From Bin80 sp965208025 (GTDB taxonomy: Bacteria > Bacteroidota > Rhodothermia > Rhodothermales > Bin80), in NCBI GenBank assembly GCA_965208025.1, contig OZ242302.1:434001-498000 (forward strand): DNA of 64,000 bases, given 5' to 3'. Made by a program: the position numbers and the translations under genes. Position 1 is the first letter of the stretch. Each line of letters begins with the position of its first letter. Under the pieces are notes generated by a model that had not been told where the DNA came from, ran no database searches, and was given only the letters and a program-made list of their open reading frames with translations. Of the stretch, positions 1 through 8,198 are shown one piece after another.

Positions 1-143
1 GTATTCAACGCGGGGGTAAGACCAAAGCTGCTGCAGACATTGCACTGAAATGGACTCAATCCGATTCGCCCAGTGTAACACCAGAGATACGTTCCGTTTT
101 AGAGAAGGCTATTGTATTCGCTGGAGGTGATACAGGTGATTAG
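1..143 (+). CDS. C-terminal end of a probable OLD-family (GajA-like) nuclease, truncated by the window edge
   Basis: An open frame runs from the window edge to TAG at 141-143, giving the last 46 residues of a protein. They are rich in Lys/Ala and end with a Pro-x-Ile-x-x-Val-Leu-x-Lys-Ala-Ile-x-Phe-Ala pattern. This resembles the tail after the Toprim domain of OLD-family ATP-dependent endonucleases, where a 'K-x-x-x-A' helix is followed by a 'P-x-x-I-x-x-A-I-x-F' helix. The stop lies inside the next gene (its GTG start is at 136), so the two are translationally coupled. An OLD nuclease directly in front of a UvrD-like helicase is the Gabija arrangement. The assignment rests on a short tail plus context, so it is tentative; no catalytic residue is visible. 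Confidence 0.45.
   Translation, partial: IQRGGKTKAAADIALKWTQSDSPSVTPEIRSVLEKAIVFAGGDTGD
123..130 (+). promoter_or_regulatory. Strong Shine-Dalgarno that fixes the helicase start
   Basis: GGAGGTGA at 123-130 sits 5 nt before GTG 136. An upstream in-frame TTG at 112 has no such site, so GTG 136 is chosen. Such a strong SD is unusual among the genes in this window, most of which lack one. It lies inside the 3' end of the upstream gene. Confidence 0.7.
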
Positions 144-2070
144 CCAAGAGAGCTTAAATACAAATCAGAGGTATGCAGTTAACTGGAATGATGGTCCGCT
201 GCTCGTGTTGGCCTGTCCCGGGTCGGGGAAAACAGAGGTATTAACTCTTAGGGTAGCCAGAATTCTTGAAGAGAATGAACATGCAGGAGTTTTAGCACTG
301 ACCTTTACGAACAAGGCGGCAACGGAAATGCGCGAACGAGTAGATCAACTTCTTAAAATAAATACCAATCGTGCTCGCCTGTGTACTTTCCATAAATTTG
401 CATCCGAACTCCTTTGTCAGCATGGGAGCCATATTGGAATTCGACCTGACCACAGTCTCCTTACCATGAAAGAAGACAGGGTTTCAGTTCTTGTAGAGGT
501 GATCAGGAACCTTCAAGATAGCCGACATCAAATCCCTGAGGATCCAAGTCATCTTCTCCACTTGATTGATCGGCTTTTTTCGGAAGCATATAGCGGAAAC
601 GGAGATTTCTCTACGCTACCTTCTACACCTCCATGGCTTGAACCACTCTTTCATGAATATTGTACTGCACTTATCCGGGCTAATCGTTTGGATTTTGGAA
701 GCTTGATCTATTTTGCAAATCGATTGCTTCGTGAAAACCCAAAGGTTGCTCGTGTTGTTCGTATCGGCTGGACTCACATCTGTGTGGATGAATTTCAAGA
801 CACAAACAGAGCGCAGTATGAACTCATTCGGCTGATCGCGCCCGAGCGACATCACAATCTTTTTGTTGTCGCAGATGACGATCAGATCATCTATCAATGG
901 AACGGAGCAAGTGTTCAGCGTGTGCTGGATCTACGACGCCATTATGAAGTGGAAACTATCCAGTTCCCTCATAGCTATCGCTGTCCACCAGAGATTATCA
1001 ACTACGCGAATCTCTTAATAAAGCATAATTCCAGAGTTCTTCAAAAAGAACCCTTGGTGGCCAGAGACCAGAGCGATGGCGCTCGCCCCCAGACGTTGCG
1101 TATTCGACACTTTGATTCCGAGAGAAAGGAAGCTGCATTCATAGGAGAGGATATTCAATCACGCGGGCTTAATCCATCAGAATGTGTGGTACTTGGACGG
1201 ACAAGATTCCTGCTTCAACTCATTACCGATAGTCTTTGTAGGAATGGACATAATGCGCTTTTGATTCAAAAAAAGAGCAGTTTTGATTCTCCGCTCTTAG
1301 GAGTCTTAGTTGAGGTTTTACGGTTGGCTAACTTACCGCATGATCAAGTTGTATTGGAAAGGTTGTGTCATCGGTGGTATACTTTTTCGGGTAAGATGGT
1401 GGACTCAAATGCAGTAGATGCGCAGGCAACATTGGTCGGGGGAAACTTTCTGCGTGCTTGGATGGATATGGTAAAAGACCAGAGTCATTCACAGTTACTC
1501 ACACTTATTCAGGATAATTTGGTAGATAGATTGGATTTCCGAAAGATTATTAACTGGGTTTTAGATGAAGCCAAGCAATCGTTGGTCTCGCAGGATCAAG
1601 AAGATGTGACTGCTGAAGAAGTTGATATATGGCGGAGTATAGATAACGAAATTCTCCAAGAGTCGGGCACCGATGTAACTCTGAATAACTATATTCACCA
1701 CTTTGATCTTTCCTCCAAGGTCCCCCGACCTTCAAATGATACGATTCGGTGCATGACGATTCATCAAGCTAAGGGGCTTCAATTCAGGCATGTTTACTTG
1801 GTCGGGATGGCCCAGAGAATGTTTCCGTTATACCGAGCGGTGAAGAAGGGTTCAGGCAGTTTAGAGATGGAAGAAGAGCGTCGAATCTGTTTTGTGGCGA
1901 TTACCCGGGTGCAAGACACGCTTACACTATCATGGTCAAGGGAGTATTCCGGTTACGTCAAAGAGCCATCCCAATTCTTGGGGGAGATGCAAATTTCGTC
2001 TGCCGATCCTCGTGATGATCCGAAGAGGATAGCGCTGACCAGAGATACGCATGCTACCGAAATGATTTAA
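136..2070 (+). CDS. UvrD/Rep-family superfamily 1 helicase, GajB-like by context
   Basis: A 644-residue SF1A DNA helicase with all the usual motifs. The Q motif (TNQRYAV) is near the N-terminus, Walker A (PGSGKT) near residues 28-33 and motif II is DEFQDT. Motif III is DDDQIIYQW and motif IV contains SYRCPP. Motif V is TIHQAKGLQF and motif VI ends in FVAITR. It should unwind DNA 3'-5' using ATP. The start is GTG 136, set by a strong SD and by the overlap with the upstream stop. Coupling to an apparent OLD-nuclease gene and closeness to a type III restriction system suggest an antiviral role rather than housekeeping repair. Known GajB proteins are shorter (about 500 residues), so this could also be a general UvrD-like helicase associated with a class 2 OLD nuclease. 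Confidence 0.88.
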   Translation: MISQESLNTNQRYAVNWNDGPLLVLACPGSGKTEVLTLRVARILEENEHAGVLALTFTNKAATEMRERVDQLLKINTNRARLCTFHKFASELLCQHGSHIGIRPDHSLLTMKEDRVSVLVEVIRNLQDSRHQIPEDPSHLLHLIDRLFSEAYSGNGDFSTLPSTPPWLEPLFHEYCTALIRANRLDFGSLIYFANRLLRENPKVARVVRIGWTHICVDEFQDTNRAQYELIRLIAPERHHNLFVVADDDQIIYQWNGASVQRVLDLRRHYEVETIQFPHSYRCPPEIINYANLLIKHNSRVLQKEPLVARDQSDGARPQTLRIRHFDSERKEAAFIGEDIQSRGLNPSECVVLGRTRFLLQLITDSLCRNGHNALLIQKKSSFDSPLLGVLVEVLRLANLPHDQVVLERLCHRWYTFSGKMVDSNAVDAQATLVGGNFLRAWMDMVKDQSHSQLLTLIQDNLVDRLDFRKIINWVLDEAKQSLVSQDQEDVTAEEVDIWRSIDNEILQESGTDVTLNNYIHHFDLSSKVPRPSNDTIRCMTIHQAKGLQFRHVYLVGMAQRMFPLYRAVKKGSGSLEMEEERRICFVAITRVQDTLTLSWSREYSGYVKEPSQFLGEMQISSADPRDDPKRIALTRDTHATEMI

Positions 2071-2923
2071 TCTGTCATCCCAGAATATTGATTGCCAGCC
2101 TAACACCGGACCTGCCCTTTTGATACCATGCATCCTATTTCCCACAGGTTATTTACCTTTTCTGGCAGAGGAGACCTCCTCCTTCACAGATACAATTCTG
2201 GTCCCGTCAAACACCAGTCAAGGTGATTATGTCTTGTGTGCTACCGCGAATATTATGGATGGAGTTCTAAATCTCCATGGAAAAAGAGGGCTGTACAGGA
2301 GCGGGTTAACAGAGGAGCTTATTTCGGGGAGCAATGAGTAGAGATATAAGCGGATCGGACAACTGCACATTATAGCCTATATCAAGAAGGACATCAGGGA
2401 CCAAGATTTCAAAATTGTGGCAGAGGTTCACAATTTGAAAGGTGACTTGGGGATACTCCTAATTTTTGAAGCTACGGAATTACAGTTCCAAGATGTGGTA
2501 GCAGGAATCATTTTCAGCAGCACAAACGTTTTCAGATATTCTGAAGTTTTTAATCTCAAAGAGATTGCGAGGGCTTTGGATATTATTTCCGAGATTTCTC
2601 AATGCAGCCTTCAGATTATAGAGGACGCTTCTGAGTAGGGCAATGATCCCATGGGGCACTAAATAACAGGTTACTCATGGAGTTCGGATCTCATGCGGTG
2701 TGGCGTCAGGCACATGGAGAGCAACCCAATTGGAACGCCATCCGCGATGAAACTCAGAAAACCGACTATACTGATATTGGTTGGATCGCCTCAATGTACC
2801 CTTCCCAAAATGATCCCCATCCCACAAAAACTGTGGTAGAACCAAACGAATTGAACCAATACTTTCCAATTATGGTACGTACCTGCTTTTCAAATATGTG
2901 TGAGATTAATTTTGAATAAAAAT
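2071..2923 (+). other. Gap between two defence systems, no convincing gene
   Basis: About 850 bases without a recognisable gene. Short plus-strand frames at 2120-2341, 2417-2638 and 2677-2919 have no good start signal and resemble no family I know. They follow one another in different frames, which could be a decayed gene. No SD is seen before the mod gene; the stretch upstream of ATG 2924 is A/T-rich and may hold its promoter. Confidence 0.4.
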
Positions 2924-4852
2924 ATGGCATCGATTAACAAGGGGGATAAATTCAATAAGCTTTTTTCAGGTAAACCGCAAAACCTTCTTGAAGAATTGAT
3001 AAATCTGCTGGAGTCTGAACAGGAATTTATTTCTAATGAAGCTATTCTCAGAAATAAAGTGATTGAAGCGGCTCTTCAAATGGATCCCCGACTTCTGAGA
3101 TTACTGATTCAGTCAGAGATACTCAGGGGGCATTTTTTCGCTGAGGTTGATGGAATCTTGATTTTCGACAAAGTGAAATTTCGGGATTTTGTCTCTAACA
3201 AGACCTTTCTGCCTGACAGCTATACTGCGTTCAAAAACCGTATTGGCCTGTTGGATGGACGCAGGAATTTAATAAGTCAACCTCGTAATGTGATCTTGGT
3301 ATGGCCATACAAGGATTGTGTGCTCGAGGGAGCAATGACCAAGGAAGATCGTGGCAGAAAAGAAGTATTCTGGAATACAGTGCTCTCTCCTGATGACATT
3401 ACGAGACTTTTTGAACCCAAAATGCTCATCGGCTGGGAACGCTATGGCTCAGAGTCTGGTGCATCTGGAAAGGCTAAGCCTGTTAAGAGTGTCTTAGAGA
3501 ACGATAATTTACTCATCAAAGGGAATAACCTCATAGTACTTCATTCCCTAAAAAAGCGGTATGCCGGCCAGGTGAAGCTAATTTATATTGATCCTCCCTA
3601 TAATACTGGAACGGACAGCTTTCGCTATAATGATAGATTCAATCACTCTGCATGGTTAACATTTATGCGAAATAGGCTTGAAGTCGCTAAGGAGTTGCTC
3701 CGTAGAGACGGCACTATATTCGTTAATCTTGATGATGGAGAAGCACACTATTGTAAGGTACTGATGGACGAAGTTTATGGCAGGGAGAATTTTGTAGGAA
3801 ACATTGCATGGCAAAAAAGAATATCCCCTGATGGAAGAGTTAATTTAGGTGATGCATTTGATCATATACTGGTGTACGCAAGCCCAACTACACGAGTAGC
3901 ATATTCATCTTTGGAAAAAACCGATAAGCAAAAAGCGCACTACAAAAATCCTGATAATGATCCAAGAGGCCCATGGGTCTCAACTGATTTTGCCGCTCAG
4001 GGTTATCGGCCAAACCAAATGTATGAAATCCATGCACCCGGTGGTTCAAAGTACCTTCCTCCAGAGGGTAGATGCTGGAAGAGGATTGAAGAAAGTTATC
4101 TTCGTTTGAAAGATGAAGGCCGCATCTGGTTTGGAAATTCTGGAAATGGCAGACCCCGGATCAAAACTTACCTCAGTGAGGCAGGGACCATTAGATCTTG
4201 GACATGGTGGCCTAATTCCGAGGTGGGGCATAACCAAGAAGCACGAAAAGAGCTAAATGCGCTATTTGGAGCCGATACAGCCAAAAGTATGTCACCAAAA
4301 CCTGAGCGACTTCTTCAACGAGTGATTAATCTCGTGACGGATCCAGGCGACATCGTGCTTGATTTTTTCGCGGGGTCAGGAACCACTGCAGCCGTTGCTC
4401 ACAAGATGGGACGACAATGGATTAGTGTTGAGCAGATGGATTATATACAAGATCTGACGAAGGTTCGGCTTCAAAAAGTGATCGAAGGTGAACAAGGAGG
4501 TATTTCAAAAGAGGTTAACTGGCAGGGAGGTGGATCATTTGTCTATGCAGAACTCGCAGATTCAAACTCTAATTTTCTTGACCGGATTAGTGCTGCAGAG
4601 AAGATTTCCGAATTACAATCTATCAAGAGTGACATACAGAAAACGGGATTCCTCCGCTATAATGTCGACATGGATGCATTTGATGAGGATGAGTTCAACA
4701 ATCTTCCCATAGATGATGCCAAGCGTATTCTGATGGATTGTTTGGATGCCAATCATTTATACGTAAATCTAGACTCTCTCGGAGATGAAGACTTCTCAAT
4801 TTCGGATGAAGATGCCGATTTGACCCGCTCATTCTATACGATCTCAAAATGA
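2924..4852 (+). CDS. mod: Type III restriction-modification system DNA methyltransferase (Mod)
   Basis: An adenine-N6 DNA methyltransferase of 642 residues, the modification and recognition subunit of a type III R-M system. The order is beta-class: the catalytic DPPY motif comes first (about residues 223-226, within IDPPYNTG), and the S-adenosylmethionine motif DFFAGSGTT comes late (about residues 480-488). The roughly 250 residues between them hold the target-recognition region. The N-terminal 200 residues match the usual Mod extension. ATG 2924 is preferred over GTG 2900 because the extra eight residues add nothing conserved; neither has an SD. The stop overlaps the res start as ATGA, so the two subunits are made together, as expected for a Mod2Res complex. 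It looks intact and functional. Confidence 0.95.
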   Translation: MASINKGDKFNKLFSGKPQNLLEELINLLESEQEFISNEAILRNKVIEAALQMDPRLLRLLIQSEILRGHFFAEVDGILIFDKVKFRDFVSNKTFLPDSYTAFKNRIGLLDGRRNLISQPRNVILVWPYKDCVLEGAMTKEDRGRKEVFWNTVLSPDDITRLFEPKMLIGWERYGSESGASGKAKPVKSVLENDNLLIKGNNLIVLHSLKKRYAGQVKLIYIDPPYNTGTDSFRYNDRFNHSAWLTFMRNRLEVAKELLRRDGTIFVNLDDGEAHYCKVLMDEVYGRENFVGNIAWQKRISPDGRVNLGDAFDHILVYASPTTRVAYSSLEKTDKQKAHYKNPDNDPRGPWVSTDFAAQGYRPNQMYEIHAPGGSKYLPPEGRCWKRIEESYLRLKDEGRIWFGNSGNGRPRIKTYLSEAGTIRSWTWWPNSEVGHNQEARKELNALFGADTAKSMSPKPERLLQRVINLVTDPGDIVLDFFAGSGTTAAVAHKMGRQWISVEQMDYIQDLTKVRLQKVIEGEQGGISKEVNWQGGGSFVYAELADSNSNFLDRISAAEKISELQSIKSDIQKTGFLRYNVDMDAFDEDEFNNLPIDDAKRILMDCLDANHLYVNLDSLGDEDFSISDEDADLTRSFYTISK

Positions 4853-7479
4853 CACAGAGTCTCGCCGCTGAATACGATTCGCTGTCTAAGCATGGAGCAC
4901 TGAAAGTTGACCTTCCAGATTCCATCACAAATAATCTCGCGGAGAGAATTCAGCTTCGTCCCTACCAGATTGAAGCTTTGAAGCGCTGGATCTTCTACAT
5001 TACTCCAAATTCCAAGACAGATATATCCAATCCTCATTTATTATTTCACATGGCCACTGGTAGCGGTAAAACGATACTGATGGCCGCGCTGATCCTAGAT
5101 CTCTACCAGCGGGGGCATCGGAATTTTCTGTTTTTCGTGAACTCTTCCCAGATCATTGAGAAGACGAAAGATAATTTTCTCAATCAGGTTTCTGCTAAAT
5201 ATTTATTTGCACCCACCATTCGGATTGATGGTAAGCCAGTAGAACTTCAAGTAGTGGAGAACTTTAATGCGGTAAGCACCGACGCAATAAATATTCATTT
5301 CACCACTATTCAAGGACTCCATACAAGAGTACATCATCCAAAAGAGAATACAGTGACATTAGAAGATTTTCGTGATTATAAAGTGGTGATGATCTCAGAT
5401 GAAGCACACCATCTGAATGCTCAAACCAAGAAACGACTGACTTATGTTGAAACCCGAGAACTGCTCAGTTGGGAGAATACGGTAAGTAATATCTTCCTTC
5501 AGCACCCTGAGAATGTCCTTTTGGAGTTTACCGCTACTGCCGATCTGAGTCATCCGGCAGTGATGGAGAAATACCATGACAAAATTTTGTATAACTATCA
5601 GTTACGTCACTTTAGGGAAGAGGGCTATTCAAAGGATATTGAACTGAGACAAGCTGACCTGCCTCCGTGTGATCGTATGGTTCAAGCGATGATTTTGAGT
5701 CAATACAGACTCAAAGTGGCAGAGAACCACGAGATCCATTGTAAACCCGTCATTCTCATGAAGTCAAAAACAATTCGCGAGTCAGCGGAAAATGAGTCTG
5801 ACTTTACATCCATGGTTAATAATTTGTCCGGAAGCATCATTAACAAGCTTAGGAAATCTTCCTCGGATGACGAGACACTTTCTCTTGCATTTAACTATAT
5901 TATGGATGAACGTGGAATGGAAGCAGATGAGTTCGCCCGCGAATTGCAAGGTGCATTTGGAGAGGGGAAAGTCACAAATATTAATCGGCTGGAAGATCTT
6001 CAAAAACTTCAGATTGACCTCAATAATCTGGAAGCCCAATCAAATGATATCCGAGTCATCTTTGCCGTGAATAAGCTAGACGAAGGCTGGGATGTTCTCA
6101 ATTTATTTGATATTGTTCGATTGTATGACACTAGAGACGCTGGACGAGATAAGGTTGGCAAAACTACCATGTCCGAAGCTCAACTGATTGGTCGGGGTGC
6201 CAGATACTTTCCCTTTAATGTTCCAGATCAACCTGACGTCGCCCCAGAAAAGCGCAAGTATGACAGCGATCTGAAACACCCATTAAGGATACTTGAGGAA
6301 TTATACTACCACTGCTCGCACAATCCGAGATATATTGATGAGATAAAGAGAGTTCTGCGACGCACAGGAATGTTGGAGGATCATCCTACTCGCACGGTTG
6401 ATCTGAAATTAAAGAAAGAGTTCAAAGAGTCGCAGTGTTATCAAGTCGGATATGTGTGGACGAATAAACGAGTCAAAAACTCGCGTGAAGGTGTAGATAG
6501 CCTCAGTGATTACGAGATTCGCAACTTATATACGTATCCTACTCTCATGACCGGGCGTGTGACAGAAGAAACCGCCTTTGATCAGGAAGGGCGGAAAATG
6601 AAACAGTCCAGCGAAGAGGTGATTGCCCGAGACTTACATCTTGGAGAATTTGATCAGAGCATCCTCAATTTTGCAATGGATTCCAGTGAATTCTTCCATT
6701 TTGTTAATCTGAAGAAGCATTTTCCCCGACTGACCAGCGTATCCGAATTTCGGACATCTGATTCATATCTAGGAGGTGTTACGGTGACTGTTCGGGGGGT
6801 ACGATCCGACCTTGAAAGCTTAAATGCAAGGCAGAGATTGAAGATCATACAGTATGTCTTGAAAGAGATTAAAGCCGGTGTGAGACATGCGAGTGTGGAA
6901 TTTGTAGGAACGAGGAACTTCACACCTCAAAAAATTAGTGAGTGCTTTACCGATAAGACTGTCAAACTTCGGATTGAGGGGGAATCTAGTCTTAGCTGGG
7001 GTGAGAGCAGAATTAAAGGACTGGATCTCATCGATCCCGTTGAAAAAAGCTGGCACGCTTACGATAATTGCTATGGGACCGATCAAGAAAAGTATTTCAT
7101 TAAGTTCTTGGATGAACAGGCAGACTCAATTAGAAACCAGTATGATGAATTCTTCCTGCTCAGGAACGAAAAAGCTGTAAAACTATTCGCATTTAAGAGC
7201 GGGCAGGGCTTTGAACCTGACTATATTCTCTTTCTCCGAAAAAAAGGTAAAGAAATGGGGAAAGTCCTTCAATTATTTATTGAGCCCAAGGGAAAGCATC
7301 TTCAGTCAAATGACTCATGGAAACAGGAACTCTTGGAGGATATTGAATGGAGAGATAAAGTCAGTACACTCTTTGAAGGAGACGAATACTGGGTTTATGG
7401 ACTTCCTTTTTATGACGAAACAGGGCAGGGCAATGCACAATTCAAAAAAGCATTTCAACAACTTCTACATGATGAATGA
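4849..7479 (+). CDS. res: Type III restriction endonuclease subunit (Res)
   Basis: The 876-residue ATP-dependent cleavage subunit of the type III system. An SF2 helicase core is visible: Walker A ATGSGKT at about residues 69-75 and DEAH at 184-187. Further helicase motifs include a VNKLDEGWD block and an AQLIGRGAR arginine-finger block. The C-terminus carries a PD-(D/E)xK nuclease site: PD at about 790-791 and E-P-K at 812-814, followed by GKH. All catalytic residues are present, so the nuclease should be active. The start codon overlaps the mod stop by four bases, and its own stop overlaps the next gene in the same way. Confidence 0.95.
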   Translation: MTQSLAAEYDSLSKHGALKVDLPDSITNNLAERIQLRPYQIEALKRWIFYITPNSKTDISNPHLLFHMATGSGKTILMAALILDLYQRGHRNFLFFVNSSQIIEKTKDNFLNQVSAKYLFAPTIRIDGKPVELQVVENFNAVSTDAINIHFTTIQGLHTRVHHPKENTVTLEDFRDYKVVMISDEAHHLNAQTKKRLTYVETRELLSWENTVSNIFLQHPENVLLEFTATADLSHPAVMEKYHDKILYNYQLRHFREEGYSKDIELRQADLPPCDRMVQAMILSQYRLKVAENHEIHCKPVILMKSKTIRESAENESDFTSMVNNLSGSIINKLRKSSSDDETLSLAFNYIMDERGMEADEFARELQGAFGEGKVTNINRLEDLQKLQIDLNNLEAQSNDIRVIFAVNKLDEGWDVLNLFDIVRLYDTRDAGRDKVGKTTMSEAQLIGRGARYFPFNVPDQPDVAPEKRKYDSDLKHPLRILEELYYHCSHNPRYIDEIKRVLRRTGMLEDHPTRTVDLKLKKEFKESQCYQVGYVWTNKRVKNSREGVDSLSDYEIRNLYTYPTLMTGRVTEETAFDQEGRKMKQSSEEVIARDLHLGEFDQSILNFAMDSSEFFHFVNLKKHFPRLTSVSEFRTSDSYLGGVTVTVRGVRSDLESLNARQRLKIIQYVLKEIKAGVRHASVEFVGTRNFTPQKISECFTDKTVKLRIEGESSLSWGESRIKGLDLIDPVEKSWHAYDNCYGTDQEKYFIKFLDEQADSIRNQYDEFFLLRNEKAVKLFAFKSGQGFEPDYILFLRKKGKEMGKVLQLFIEPKGKHLQSNDSWKQELLEDIEWRDKVSTLFEGDEYWVYGLPFYDETGQGNAQFKKAFQQLLHDE

Positions 7480-8198
7480 CTGTGGGGGATCCGAATACCC
7501 ACATCATCTCCTTAATCAACACTCAAATGGATCAAGTTGCAAAAAAATCCCCAATTTTATCAGACGCGGATCTTGACCGCATCAAAGAGGCTGTTTCCAC
7601 CGCTGAAAAGCAAACTTCAGGCGAAATTGTCCCCTATATCGTTCAGCAATGTGACTCGCATGAAGTTGCCATATGGCGAGGAGCTGGTGTATTTGCGCTT
7701 CTCGCCTATGCTATAATTTTGTGCGTACGATGGTTTTCAGGCTGGGGTGGTGGCCTAATCGCCGAAGGGTTTCTACCGATACTCTTTATGGTCTTAATGG
7801 CTGGGATCGGAGGTTTTCTGGTATATTTAATGCCTGCGGCGAAACGAAAACTCGCTGGGCAAGCCAGATTGACTCTTGCCACTCACCGGCGTGCACTACA
7901 GGCATTCGTAGAAAAAGAAGTCTTCTCCACACGAGAACGTACGGGTATTCTGCTCTTCATATCACTACTTGAACATCGTATAGAAGTCATCGGAGATTCT
8001 GGAATCAATGCTAAAGTGGATCCAGATGATTGGGTGGAGATCGTAGGCATTATTCAGAAGCATATTAAGGCTGGCAAGCTGGCTGATGGACTCGTTGAAG
8101 GGATTCATCAGTGCGGTCATCTTCTCGAGAAAGCTGGAGTTGCCATCAGATCAGATGATACGAATGAGCTAGCGGACGACGTTAGTTTTGGGATTTAG
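7476..8198 (+). CDS. TPM-domain membrane protein (TLP18.3/Psb32/MOLO-1 type)
   Basis: A 240-residue protein with an N-terminal TPM domain (about 30-65; the TSGEIVPYI stretch is typical) and two membrane segments (about 68-87 and 97-119). A cytoplasmic or periplasmic tail holds the conserved HRIEVIGDSGIN region. TPM proteins are often found beside LemA; no LemA is here. The start at 7476 overlaps the res stop as ATGA, implying coupling, but an internal ATG at 7527 lies closer to the usual start of the domain and cannot be excluded. Its exact function is unknown; TPM domains have been linked to phosphatase activity and membrane protein quality control. Being overlapped with res on one side and an OMP gene on the other suggests one transcript. 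Confidence 0.8.
   Translation: MTVGDPNTHIISLINTQMDQVAKKSPILSDADLDRIKEAVSTAEKQTSGEIVPYIVQQCDSHEVAIWRGAGVFALLAYAIILCVRWFSGWGGGLIAEGFLPILFMVLMAGIGGFLVYLMPAAKRKLAGQARLTLATHRRALQAFVEKEVFSTRERTGILLFISLLEHRIEVIGDSGINAKVDPDDWVEIVGIIQKHIKAGKLADGLVEGIHQCGHLLEKAGVAIRSDDTNELADDVSFGI

Noticed and set aside
58..130. TTG 112 as the helicase start
   Set aside because: GTG 136 has a strong, well-spaced SD and the typical overlap with the upstream stop; TTG 112 has neither.
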